Positions 53,163 to 64,000 of a stretch of 64,000 nt of DNA are shown here, piece by piece. The first letter of the stretch is position 1, and each line of letters opens with the position of its first letter. The notes under the pieces are model-generated. The model made no database searches and was not told where the DNA came from. It saw only the letters and a program-made list of their open reading frames with translations. This DNA comes from Chlorops oryzae. Its lineage: Eukaryota > Arthropoda > Insecta > Diptera > Chloropidae. A program made the translations under genes and the position numbers. The DNA lies in contig CM035806.1 of the NCBI GenBank assembly GCA_020466095.1, positions 13,146,224-13,210,223 on the forward strand. The letters run 5' to 3'.

Positions 53163-54274
53163 CACGAGGGCAAAGTCAAAATTGTGATTTTTAATCTCAT
53201 TCGGAGTCGATGATCACCCAAAAGGGCATCCATTTTAATCGAGCTCGTTAGCGTGTCCTTTGTTTCTCAACTGAGTTCTACTATAGTTGAAAAACTAGAA
53301 TTTTCTATGCACTTAAAACAACAGTCCTTCATGTGAACTTAAATAAAAAAATATAAAAAAATTCTTAGTAACCAAAAATTAGATAGAAACTTTGTGAATT
53401 GGGAAAAAATATTCAAAATATCAATATTTCGTCATTTTAATTGTCTAAAGTTCACAAAGCCCAAGGCAGCGACCAAATAAAATAAACAAAAAATAAGATA
53501 AAAATTTAGGGTTTGCAATTTTTCTTTGCAATTTTGTACGAGTATATATTACGAGTATATTACGAGTATATATTATTTTATTTAAACGAACATTTCCAGA
53601 GATATTTAACAATAATTGAAAAATTAATAAAGAACTTTTTTTTGTTGCCAATGCCCGAAGAACTATACTTTGGGAATAAAAAATGGATGCCGTTTTCATG
53701 ATCGGCGAGCCCGAGTTTCTCTTGAAAAATGTGTTTCAGCGATGTCCAATTTTAGTTTATGTAGACCAGTGTTATTAAAGGCAAAATATTTTTTTTAAAT
53801 ACCACCAATTTAAATAACCTACAACAGATTTAAAATTATCCCAAAAAAAAAGAAACAAATAAAATAAATAATAGTAATTCTCATTCGTCCGTTCAAGGGC
53901 GTAAATGTTAAGTACTTTTTAATCGGATTTAATTGTGGCCAATTCATTGAACGGATGAATAGCTATAAGAATTAATTTTCCTCCACCCAATACTGGCTTT
54001 CAAGGGGCGCGTTTGCAGAAAATTATTCCTGGACGAGTTGTTTTTTTTTTTTAAAGGTATTAAAAGGCTTTTATTTTCTCGCATTCGTTTATGATGTCCC
54101 AGATTTTGGATTCGGGTTTTAATCCCAACAAAATGATTCTGCTGCCTAAGCAGATCCAATTGATGTTTTTGATTTATGAGAATATTATGCATAAATTACA
54201 AATAAATACTCTCATAATAGCCTCCCCCCGCATCCTCGACATCCCGTAAAATGATTTAATATAAAATTGATTGA
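53163..54274. repeat. 1.1-kb direct duplication, copy 2
   Basis: Second copy of 34209-35311, same orientation, 19 kb away. Retains all landmark phrases with scattered substitutions and an extra AAAAAATATA near 53347. Confidence 0.85.
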
Positions 54275-57200
54275 AACGAGACTTTGCAGATTTATTTATA
54301 CTTGTTCACTTCCTTTTTTTCATTCACACACACGCTCCCTATTCTCTCCCTCTCTCTCCCTCTCGCCTCTCTCCCTCTCTCACTCTCTCACTCTCTACCT
54401 CCCTCAAGTTCAAGGCGACAATATAAATGTTAGGCTCGTTTTTTTAAATTGATGATTTCCTATCAAGCCATAAATTTCAAATCGCTCCTTTAGTTGTACG
54501 CAAAAGTATTTCTTTGCATCGGGTGTGTGTGTGTGTGTGTGTGCGCGCGCGGACGCGCGTGTGTGCAGCTAATCCATTCACATCATAAATCATTTGATTT
54601 CGCTTTAAAGAAATTATGCATGATTTAATGCGATTTTACATTTCATTTGATCGAGCTTTTTCAATCGAGAAACCAGGGGGAAATCCATTTCACGTTAAAA
54701 GCGAAATTTTCACTTTGAAGGGGGGCAAAAAAAAAAAAATAATAAAAAGTTTAGAAAACATAGAAATGATTTCCGATGATGATTCAATGGAACACATTTT
54801 GCAAAATTTATCCTACATTATTCGTTTATATTGAAATTGAAGAAAGCTTTTTCCTTTGATATCATCGGAGTCCCATGTTACCTTGGTCATAAAACACGCA
54901 TTTTCTTTTTACTTTCTTTTCCCACTTTTCCCCGCTTTTTTTTTATGAGTGAGTGTGATTATGTGTGTGTGTGTTTCTGTTTGTTTGTTTGTTTTTTAAG
55001 TGTAAACTTATCCATTAAGTATTGACGTCATAGCGCTTAAAGTTCATTATAGCCACTTGTGTTATGGACGTAGGTATCGTAACAGTGAAGCCCCTATAAA
55101 ATGCAGTTCAGTTTTAGTGAAATATTTGACTTGAACGCATTAAATTCCTCTATGCAGACGAACGATTTTCCAAGCACGGGCAAATCCACTCAGCAACGAA
55201 TCATGAATTATTTATGAAAATTTATTTATTTGTTTCGGGCCGATAACCTCGGAAGCTAGCGCCTCTTATTTCTTTAAAGATTGCGTCTCAATTCATTAAG
55301 GCGAAATACTTAAATAATAATTATTATAATACATAATAATAATATTTATTTGTTTTTTTTTTTTTGAATTTTGATAAGCTTCTGATGTGTTTTGATTATA
55401 TGCTTTAGCTTTTAAGGGTTAATAAAGATTGAGCTTTAAAGAATTTCAGAGAAAATCACTGCAATCCACCAAAACTAAAGCTAAAGTTCTTCACATTGGT
55501 TGGAAGTTGGGGGGCGGGGGGGTTTTAACCCTAAGTAGATAAAGTTTTTTTTTTTTTTAATTAAATATAGATTTTGGTCAGGTTCTTTTTTTATGTTGAA
55601 AGTGACATATGTGTTTGGTTTGTTTATTTTTGAAATATATTTTACAATGAATTTTGGCAGATTTTCATGAAAATACTTCATTTCATTTATTTTCAGTCAT
55701 TTGGCTCGAATTTATGAACAATATTAGTGCAAAAATACTAAAATTATAGCAAACTAGAGCCTGTAAGAGCGAGAGAGAGAAAGAGAGAGAGAGCGCATGC
55801 CATTGAAAATGAATACGTCGTTGTATATTATCTTTCTAGGGTTAATATCGGCGGTCAAGGCAAAGTTAGCATTGGAAGGCTTCAAGTGATTTAAAGATAT
55901 AACAATATAAATTTTCTGATTTAAAGATCGGTTTCGAGATCGATTTCGAGGTCGGTTTTGAGATCGATTTCGAGATCGATTTCATGATCGATTTCATGAT
56001 CGATTTCGAGGTCGATTTCGAGATCGATTTCGAGATCGATTTCGAGATCGATTTCGATAGACACATGATAAGTTCTCAAAGAACATTTTTTTAAGGATTT
56101 GGATTTTATTCGAATAAAACGAAAAGTTGGTCTTCAGTTGGCTTAAAGTCCCTTGACTGTCTATGCAAGTTGCGATATTTTTTGTTGTTGTTTTTTTTTT
56201 GTTCCATTAATCAGCCGTAGGATGGCCCACAGAACAACGACAGCAACAAATTTAGTGTCGATATTGCTCAAATTCCTGCTGGGAGCACTTGTTCAAAATA
56301 CATTAAGAAAAAAATAAAAATAAGAAAAACCATAAAATCCATTCATTCTTTTGACGGAGGCTTTACTTTTACAGCTTTGTTTGTTTTTTTTTTATCTTTT
56401 GTGGCTTTATTGTCGAGTGCTCCGCATGCTCGGCATTGCGCTGATTCGCTGCCATTCCATTCTATTCTGTATTCAATTCGGTTCTATTCGGTTCTCTATG
56501 TTCCGACTCGTGCCACATTCTCATGTACGAGGAAGCCCAGCTATGCTGTGGGAATAACGTGTGATTTTATTGGACCGAGACAGCAGGGGATTTCTCTGCA
56601 CTGCACTGTGGAACTCTCCAAGTACATGTACTTATATCCCATATATTATCGTTCAGTGTGTCTCAAATAATTTAAGCTTTATATCCATAATTAATTTTTT
56701 CTCTCTTCTCTTGTCTGCTCTTTTGTCGTTGGTTTTCTTGTTTTCTTGTTTTCTTTTTTTGTTGTTTTTTTTTTGTTTTTTTTGTTTGTGTCTTTCTCCG
56801 TCGTTTTTCTTTTAAATTAAAACGTTGTCACTTATCACATCATAGAAATAGAATGATAAAACTTCGTTTATTCAAGTTTTACGTTGAAGTAATTAAGTAT
56901 TCCATCAAAGAGGAGAAAAAAAGAAGGAAAGAGAAGACAAAAAAAAAACAAAACCAACAAAAATCCATTTGAACCATTGCATTTTAATTCCTAAAGGATT
57001 GAGTTGAAAGTAAATGAATTACTTTTTTAAGTTTTTACACGGAGAAGAGGGCGGAAAGAATTATGAGTTTGTGCGTGTGTTTCCTCGTTCCTTCGTTCGT
57101 TCGTTCTCACTTTCATTGATAATGATGATGTTGACACGTGACGTGAGCGTTTTTCCACTGGCGGATTATTTTCTGTCACACCTTTTATAGAAGGAGTCGA

Positions 57201-57553
57201 ACATATTTTCTCTCTTTATATTGCCGTGAATTGAATTGAAGATGTGAGTGAGACGGCTGATTTTAATTTCATTAATGTGTTTTAAAATTGTTTGATTTTG
57301 TTGAAATTGCTTTTTTTTTTGTTTTTCATATAGGTATAAACTTTATAATTAATAAAAATTATTAACCTTTTGATTCCGACGTTTCGGATTTCACAATGAA
57401 AGCATTTTAAGCAAAAATGAATGGGTAACTGAGCGGGGTTTTTTTTTCAGTGTACCTAATCTGTGAATCATTTGAACAATAGAAAAAATATATTTTGGGT
57501 AGTTAAAGGGTTAAAGTAAATTTCTACAACGCATTAGTATTGTGAATACAGGG
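54275..57553. other. non-coding flank
   Basis: Contains a CT run (54341-54405), a GT/GC run (54523-54552) and the 12-bp array at 55918-56060. Otherwise AT-rich and unique. Confidence 0.55.
55918..56060 (+). repeat. 12-bp minisatellite ATCGATTTCGAG
   Basis: About 11 units of GATCGATTTCGA with C/T and A/G variants (GAGGTCG, ATGATCG). On the minus strand this reads as Ser-Lys-Ser-Ile repeats, which is an artefact of the 12-bp period. Confidence 0.9.
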
Positions 57554-58150
57554 ACTTGATGTAGCCATCGACGTCACCCCGTCTGTCTGTATGCAGGTTT
57601 CTTTTATCAAAGGACTTCAGTTGTCCTAATGAGGATTAAGGGTATTCGGTTTGAGGATTTAGGATGTTCGGTATGAAGATTAAGGGTACTCGGTATGAAG
57701 ATTTCGGGTATTCGGTATGAAGATTTAGGGAGGCATAAAGATTTAGTGTGTTCGATACGAAGATTTAGGGAGGCATGAAGATATAGGGTAGGTATTCGGT
57801 GTGAAGATTTAGGGTACTCGGTATAAAGATTTAGGGAGGCATGAAGATTTAGGGAGGCACGAAGATTTAGGGAGGCACGCAGATTTAGGGTATTCGATAT
57901 GAAGATTTAAGAAGGCATGAAGATTTAGGGTAATCGGTATGAAGATTTAGGGTAATCGGTATGAAGTTTTAGGGTATTCGGTATGAAGATTTTTGGGAGA
58001 CACGCAGATTTGGGGTACTCGGTATGAAGATTTAAGGAGGCATGATGATTTAGGGTATTCGGTGTGAAGATTTAAGATACTCGGTATAAAGATTTAGCAA
58101 GGCCTGAATATTTAGGGTATTCGATATGAAGATTTAGGGAGGCCTGAGTA
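57554..58150 (+). repeat. decayed family-2 copy running into a GAAGATTTAGGG minisatellite
   Basis: 57560-57630 has GTCTGTCTGTATGCAG, TTATCAAAGGACTTCAG and TTGTCCTAATGA, recognisable as the family-2 array and following segment. From 57637 to about 58148 a 17-22 bp unit follows in two forms, GAAGATTTAGGGTATTCGGTAT and GAAGATTTAGGGAGGCAT, intermixed. Confidence 0.7.
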
Positions 58151-58862
58151 AAATTTTGAGGATTGCATTCGAAAAATCATAGAACTGATTTCAATAAAAA
58201 TTTAAAATTTACCCATCTTTAATATATTCTAATAATTTCAAAACGAGAGTATAGAAAATGGACGATCTTAGAAAAGTTGTAAGACCAACAGCTCGTAACA
58301 GAGTTACATGAAAGTTGACACATGATCATCTGTAAAGAACATGAAGATCGTTGGTGAAAATTGTTTTATGTATGTAGACGCCTTTTGTTTTGACGGCCTT
58401 TCGGGGAATTGTTTAACGGTGAAGGAATAATTAAATCTATTCGAAGAAAATATACATATATATGTATATTAGGGTTGGTCGATTTGTATTGAGCGAAAAG
58501 TCGCACAGAAGTGTATAGAAAAAAGAAAAACAACGAATGTTAGATGAAATTCCAAGAAAAATTTGCCTTGAAACCTTGCGTATAAAATGAGTTCTTAGCT
58601 TGCGCAAGAACATTTTGTTCATATATGATGAAATAAAGAATTATTTTTTCGCAGTCTATTTTAGATTTTTCGTCACTGTCTACTTTTTTTTGAGAAATCC
58701 CCTGAGTATTACTTTCTATTTACAAAAATTATTCGTTTAAATCAAAATGTACTTCTCAGAGGTAGTTTTAATATTATATCTTAGGTATATATAAAATTTT
58801 TGTGTCGCGGTGTTGGTTACCAAACATATTTCATCCACCTAAACATCAATATATCTGAATAC

Positions 58863-58901
<39 letters not shown>

Positions 58902-60078
58902 CCCGGTTCGATTTGTAGGAAGTGAAAAAATTCGACAATTTCCCTATGATTTCCGTTTTCTATGGGTTATTTCAAGAAAATTTGCCCAAGGAACCATACC
59001 TCTATCGTTAAAATCGAGTCCCCTGATTTTTGATTGAAGATTTTATTCCCAAATTGACGTTTGTTTGAAATTTTACCTACACGTTCACATCCATAACTCA
59101 AAAACTATCGATCAGATCTAATCGCCACTAGGCGCGTTGGAAAGGTGAGCTCATTCTGATCAATTTACAACCAAAAATCTCCAACATTGGTCCAACGGTT
59201 CAAAAGTTACGGGCATTTTTGTCAAAATTTTGGACTATTTTTCCATGAAAGTAATATTCTTGGACGAAATCATATTATATATATATATATATATAGATTT
59301 CGTTCAATTGCGATTTTTAAGTTTAAGTACCCGACGTATGAGCAATGTGATTGAGTAACATAACGTATACGTCTTACTCTCCAAATTAATGAACTACTTA
59401 TACCTATACTCGCAAAGAATGACGATAATTTGGGCAGCTACATAAATTTGTAAAAATTTTGAATAAAAAAAAAAAACCTAAACCATATTTACCAAAGCAT
59501 AATTTATCTTCATATCTAGACAACAGTATCGTACGCAGGTGGCAAGAAATATATGTAGATATATTCTCAATATATTGTTTTCCAATGTTCTAACAGCTCT
59601 CCCGAAATAGGTTCTTTGCATACCCCCCTGTTCATGCTGCTCCAAAGCAAAACCAGATCGTTTCTTCTTCAAATTTTAAACTAACTCAATAAGCTTTTAA
59701 TATTTTCCTCATTTCGTTGGCAATTTCCACATATTTTCTTATGAAGTTGAATAAATAAAATACCCGAAAAAAAAGAGAAAAAAAAATAACAGAAAATCCT
59801 GTGAACTCATTTATCAAATAATGACAATTTGATGAAGTCAAAATTGCTCTGTGTGTTCATGAACGTGAAACATAATTAGAAATTTCCATGCCTGGAAAAA
59901 TTTCACACGATGATGCACCCTCGGGGTATCTATTTAACATCAAAGCCAAATCCGATGTAGATTTATCCTCTCTCGCTCTCTGTTGTCCTACATAAGCACA
60001 AAGACCTTATCAAAGTAAGGATTCCTCCTACCATTCCCTCCGTACTTACGCATGCACGCACGCACGCCCGTACGCACG

Positions 60079-60147
<69 letters not shown>

Positions 60148-60583
60148 CAGTTGAGATTTTGTTTATATGTAGGTAAATCCCTTCGACGAGACAGCCGCCA
60201 TCAGGACTTCGGAACTTGTTCATCATTTAACATTTGTGACAAAGAAACGGAAAGCCCATCTTTATTTCCATTTCCATTTTCGTCTTCATTTTCATCTGAA
60301 TTTTCATTTCCATTACGATTGCAAACCTTAGCGCACGAGTCTCGTGAAATGAATGTGATTAATTGAACGAATTTGTACACAAGTCTGTGGCTCCTCCGTA
60401 TGGGGCAAAAATCCATCCATCCGGCAGGCCGAGCAAGCGGGCGAGCAGCAACAAAAGATTGCTCCATTCATTAATTCACACATTAGCACAAAACACACCC
60501 ACACGAACGAACGTTTGTGTGCATTCACGAGCACACATATGCCGTGTATGGACGCATGTCCGGGTGTACGTTCGCCTCAGACC

Positions 60584-60623
<40 letters not shown>

Positions 60624-60973
60624 GTACAGAGGCGCTAATTTAAGTACAGAATCGTTTCTACGGCACAATAACAAATAGAATCGGATTCAGATTCGGATTC
60701 AGAATCCAGTCACATTGTCTCGCCTCCCGTCGGTCGTGTGCTACCAATGCTTCCCCTACCGAATTGCTGTCTACAAAAGATATTTTTTCTTCTTCACGAT
60801 CTATTGAGAAAGCGTTTTTTAATTAAAATTTTCGAGTCGACTTTAATTTTTCTGTTAATAACAACAGGAAATCTCATGGAGTTCATTATTTATCCCGCAA
60901 CCGCTGCGAACGACGACATTAAAAGATTAGATTTCTTAAATAACAGGAAAAGCTGATACTCTTTCAGGGTATT
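58151..60973. other. non-coding flank
   Basis: Contains (AT)n at 58867-58899 and (CA)n at 60083-60145. Two related stretches begin TATTAGGGTTGGTCGATTTG (58467) and TATTAGCCCGGTTCGATTTG (58897), and an A tract is at 60584-60620. No supported gene. Confidence 0.55.
60083..60145 (+). repeat. (CA)n microsatellite
   Basis: About 31 uninterrupted CA dinucleotides. Confidence 0.97.
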
Positions 60974-61857
60974 TTTTATACCCGACACACTCTGTGTCGA
61001 GGGTATATTGCGTTTGTGTGGTTGTGTGTAACACCCAGAACCAGTCGAGATAGACCATACAAAATGTATATAGAAATGATCAGCGTCACCAGGAGATTCG
61101 ATTTAGACATGTCCGTCCGTCTGTCTGTCCGTCTGTCCGTCTGTCTGTATACAGTTTTCTTATCGAAGGAATTGAGATATCTTGATAAAATTTGGTAGAC
61201 GTGCTCACGGAGACATGACTAAAAACATGTTTGAGAATGGACCCGATCGGACCATTTTAAGGGGTACCTCCAGTACAAGGGTTTGTTACGAAAATCACAA
61301 AAACTTCTCTAAAATCGAAATTTTTCAAGATATTTCGATGAAATTCGATATTTGAACATGTTTAAAGGCAAGTAATATGATTTCAAAAAATTTGAAAAGT
61401 GGGCGTGGCAGAAGGGTGTTTTTCGAAAATTGTCTCCTACACCCGAAATTCAAATGGGAACGAAATTTGGCACTGATGCTTCCTTTGTAGCCAAAAAACA
61501 TCCTCCCAAAAAATTTCCTTGATCGGTCCATTATTAAGGGTACCTCCAGTGCTAGGGTCTGTCACAAAAATCCCAAAAATGCCTCAAAACCTGACTTTTT
61601 CGAAATATTTCAATGAAACGTAGAATTTGAGCGTATATTTAAGCTTCCGATTAGAATTATAAAAAAAAATTTGAAAATTGGGCGTGGCAAAGGGGCGGTT
61701 TTCATAAATAAATTTAACAAAAGTCGGTGTATAGGGCCCCTAATGGCCTTAAAAACGTCTTGAACATTAATTAAAAAATATTTAAACATGTGTGTCTGTG
61801 TCGGGTATTTTATTGTCAGGCTCGCTCGCTGACTATAACACCCTTAATTGTTTTTTT
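60974..61857 (+). mobile_element. family-2 repeat, full-length uninterrupted copy
   Basis: Begins TTTTTTATACCCGACACAC, has the CTGTCCGT array (61108-61147), two GGGTACCTCCAGT boxes, two GGGCGTGGCA boxes and the end GACTATAACACCCTTAATTG. It serves as the empty-site reference for the foldback insertion at 18754. Confidence 0.87.
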
Positions 61858-63895
61858 GGAATTTTTTAATATTTTTTTTTTTAAACATTGTGCCAGCTTA
61901 AGTTGCGAAATATCGTTTCATATTACGGGGAAAATGCCTTCAAGCAAATGTTGCTTGAGCTTGTTTTTTCATATGTTCCCGCATTCGCTAATACGGAAAC
62001 ATTCATGACACACTGGGAAAAAAAGTTAGGGTATAAATGTCAAACTCCATGTCAAATACAATCGATGTAAATATTCGATAATAGAAACAATCGATTTGAA
62101 TAGAATGGAATATAAGCGACGGCCTGCCTAAGGCTGACAATGGACAATGGGCGATGCCATGGGCCAGTGGTGTGTGAGATTTCGGTTCATGTTCTCTGGT
62201 AATTAAATTCGGCCAAAAGTTATCAATTGAAGGATTTTAAGAGGCTACTAGAAATTCTATGCATTTCATTTAAAAAAAAATTACTCCATCCACTGAACCA
62301 CGAACCACGCCTGAACATAGACTTATTAAGAAGAAGAAAAAAGATAGAAAGAAATATAAAACATTTCATCCACCCCATTTTGTTTGAATTCCCTACCGAT
62401 GACATGTGTTCATCGTGAAAGCTGGCGATTACTCCGAGCCTTGATGACTAACTCACATGAACGTCTCACCAATGCCATTGATATTGAAATGATGAGGGTT
62501 TGAATTGGGAGTACTCGCGGCTCCTAAATATGTCATGCTGAATTCATCGGTGGGTTATTGCCGCTTTCAATTCAATAAACAAATTATCAATATTTACTAA
62601 GCCCGTCATGGTCCTGCGAGGGTTTAGCGAAACATCCCAAATCACAATTAATAGACCGTTAGTATTTTGTATCGAAATTAGCTAGTGCCAGCAGTCCCTG
62701 TCTCGATCCGTCTACTTGTTCGTCCGTCCTTCTGTCTTTCACAGCCCGCTTTTATATTTCTTATGAATGGCATGAATTTTTTTTAATGAATTTCCAAGGT
62801 AGAATATCTATAGAAATAGATGGAGAAAAATAAGAAAGTCGAAGAGTTGCCTGAATCTATCCCTTTTCCTAAAAAGAAAAAAGTAAATAAAAAACCAAAG
62901 ACTACAGTCCTGGTACTTAGTATGTCGATCGTATTTCGTATATTAAGGTGTAAAGGTTTTAGTTGAAAAATACCCAAAAGGTTTCATAACTTTCATTTCA
63001 AAGACGGAAATATCGTATTGACTTACTTTAAGAGTAGGCAATCCTTTAAGAAACTTCGTATCACCGGAACTATACGCCTGTTCTACCTTTTTATTATTTG
63101 GCTGATTTTTTTTTTTTTTTTTTTTTTTTTTGGTTCGTGCATTAATGGATTACTTGCTGCATGAAAAATAACTGATTGAAATGACTTTGATCAATGCCCT
63201 ATTAAAGAAGTATGCTCCACTACGTTTCCATTGCAAGGGCTGCTACCCAGCAAGAAACTCAGTATGGCGTCAAGAGAAAAGAACTTATTGGATAACTATC
63301 TCTCAATATAAACTAATTTATTGAGATTTTCTTTGTTCGAATTAACCCGTAAATATACTAAACAACAAAAAAATAAAAAATAAAAGGAGCAAAATTTATT
63401 CAATTGTTTTTGAAATCCTTTGTTTGTTCTGATGTCTTATGTGTTTTGCCTTTTGTCTTTTAGCTTTTGTCTTCAGTCTCGTGTCAAAGGCATTCGCCTA
63501 ATATAATCCGAGTACTCGTATAATCTCAACGGCCAATAACTATGGCAAACACATTGAATTTAATACAAAAAGCGTCGGTTGTGGGCTGTCGAAGCCCAAT
63601 GAATGACGTTAGTTGTTTGTTGCACAATTCAACTAATTAAATTTTGCAAAATGCTGTTAATTTCATTGTGATGTTAATATTGAGCGAAATTGCTTTTATT
63701 GAGAGCCCTGCTCAGTCAGATAAAAGTGACGGTAACTCATGCATGTACATTCATGCATAACGTACAAACATGCGAGTAGCATGCCTACGCAATTCTACGT
63801 GGCTTCAATCTGTATAAAGTGTTAAGTCAGAAGGAAGAAAATAACATATGTACAAGCATTCGAGTTGACTTGAAGTCCAGATGTTGTGTGTGTGT

Positions 63896-63932
<37 letters not shown>

Positions 63933-64000
63933 TAGAGAGAAAGAGAGATAGAAAGAGAGAGAGAGGTACACAGGTAGAAGCGCACTTTACTGGTATATTA
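61858..64000. other. non-coding right end of the window
   Basis: AT-rich unique DNA with a T tract (63107-63131), a GT array (63889-63930) and GA run (63932-63965). A CCCAGCAAGAAACTC phrase at 63246 may be another degenerate CAGCAAAC-type end. No gene recognised. Confidence 0.55.

Noticed and set aside
55866..56066. Ser-Lys-Ser-Ile repeat protein on the minus strand
   Set aside because: Direct product of the 12-bp GATCGATTTCGA minisatellite; no supporting context.

Overview
The window looks like about 64 kb of AT-rich genomic DNA from a higher (schizophoran) fly. The evidence is one multi-exon gene with short consensus splice sites and large introns, very abundant (GA)n, (CA)n and poly-A/T tracts, and many short transposon derivatives. 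I can place it in Diptera with good confidence but not to family or species.

The only protein-coding gene I can support is a cAMP-specific 3',5'-cyclic phosphodiesterase of the PDE8 family (Pde8), on the minus strand. Its 3' end is cut off at position 1, inside the catalytic domain. I resolved twelve shared coding exons (1-75, 172-391, 557-805, 1574-1669, 1772-1939, 3455-3665, 3750-3919, 4105-4215, 6021-6119, 6281-6335, 11758-11817, 12115-12464) plus a short linker exon (12794-12850). All phases close and all boundaries are GT/AG. They encode, in order, a receiver-like (REC) domain, a PAS domain, a linker and the first part of the HD-type PDE catalytic domain. About 640 shared residues are visible. 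Upstream lie alternative 5' ends: one 601-codon low-complexity first exon (26042-27844), and a distal route through 39580-39686 that starts either in a 58-nt coding exon (40163-40220) or in a Thr/Ala-rich candidate exon (41482-41980).

The introns and the upstream flank hold the accessory content. There are two related families of non-autonomous dispersed repeats carrying a CTGTCCGT array and GTGGGCGTGGCA boxes. Family 1 is at 14206-15311 (+) and 35380-36734 (-). Family 2 is at 18626-20183, 47039-47390, 50441-50890 and 60974-61857, all (+). A chimera of the two is at 43767-44007, and a decayed family-2 copy runs into a minisatellite at 57554-58150. Several TIR elements have recognisable target duplications: 8-bp (hAT-like) at 10879-11034 and 16046-16733, and TA (Tc1/mariner-like) at 18295-20716, 24158-24739 and 24788-25535. 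A three-level transposon nest lies at 18295-20716. A TIR element at 8740-9886 is filled with a 123-bp minisatellite, and a 1.1-kb direct duplication separates 34.2 kb from 53.2 kb.

From about 42 kb to the right end I see no convincing coding sequence. It is either the far 5' region of Pde8 or intergenic. I found no new gene system. The most notable items are the alternative N-termini of Pde8, repeat-derived features next to its splice sites, and the nested or chimeric repeat families.
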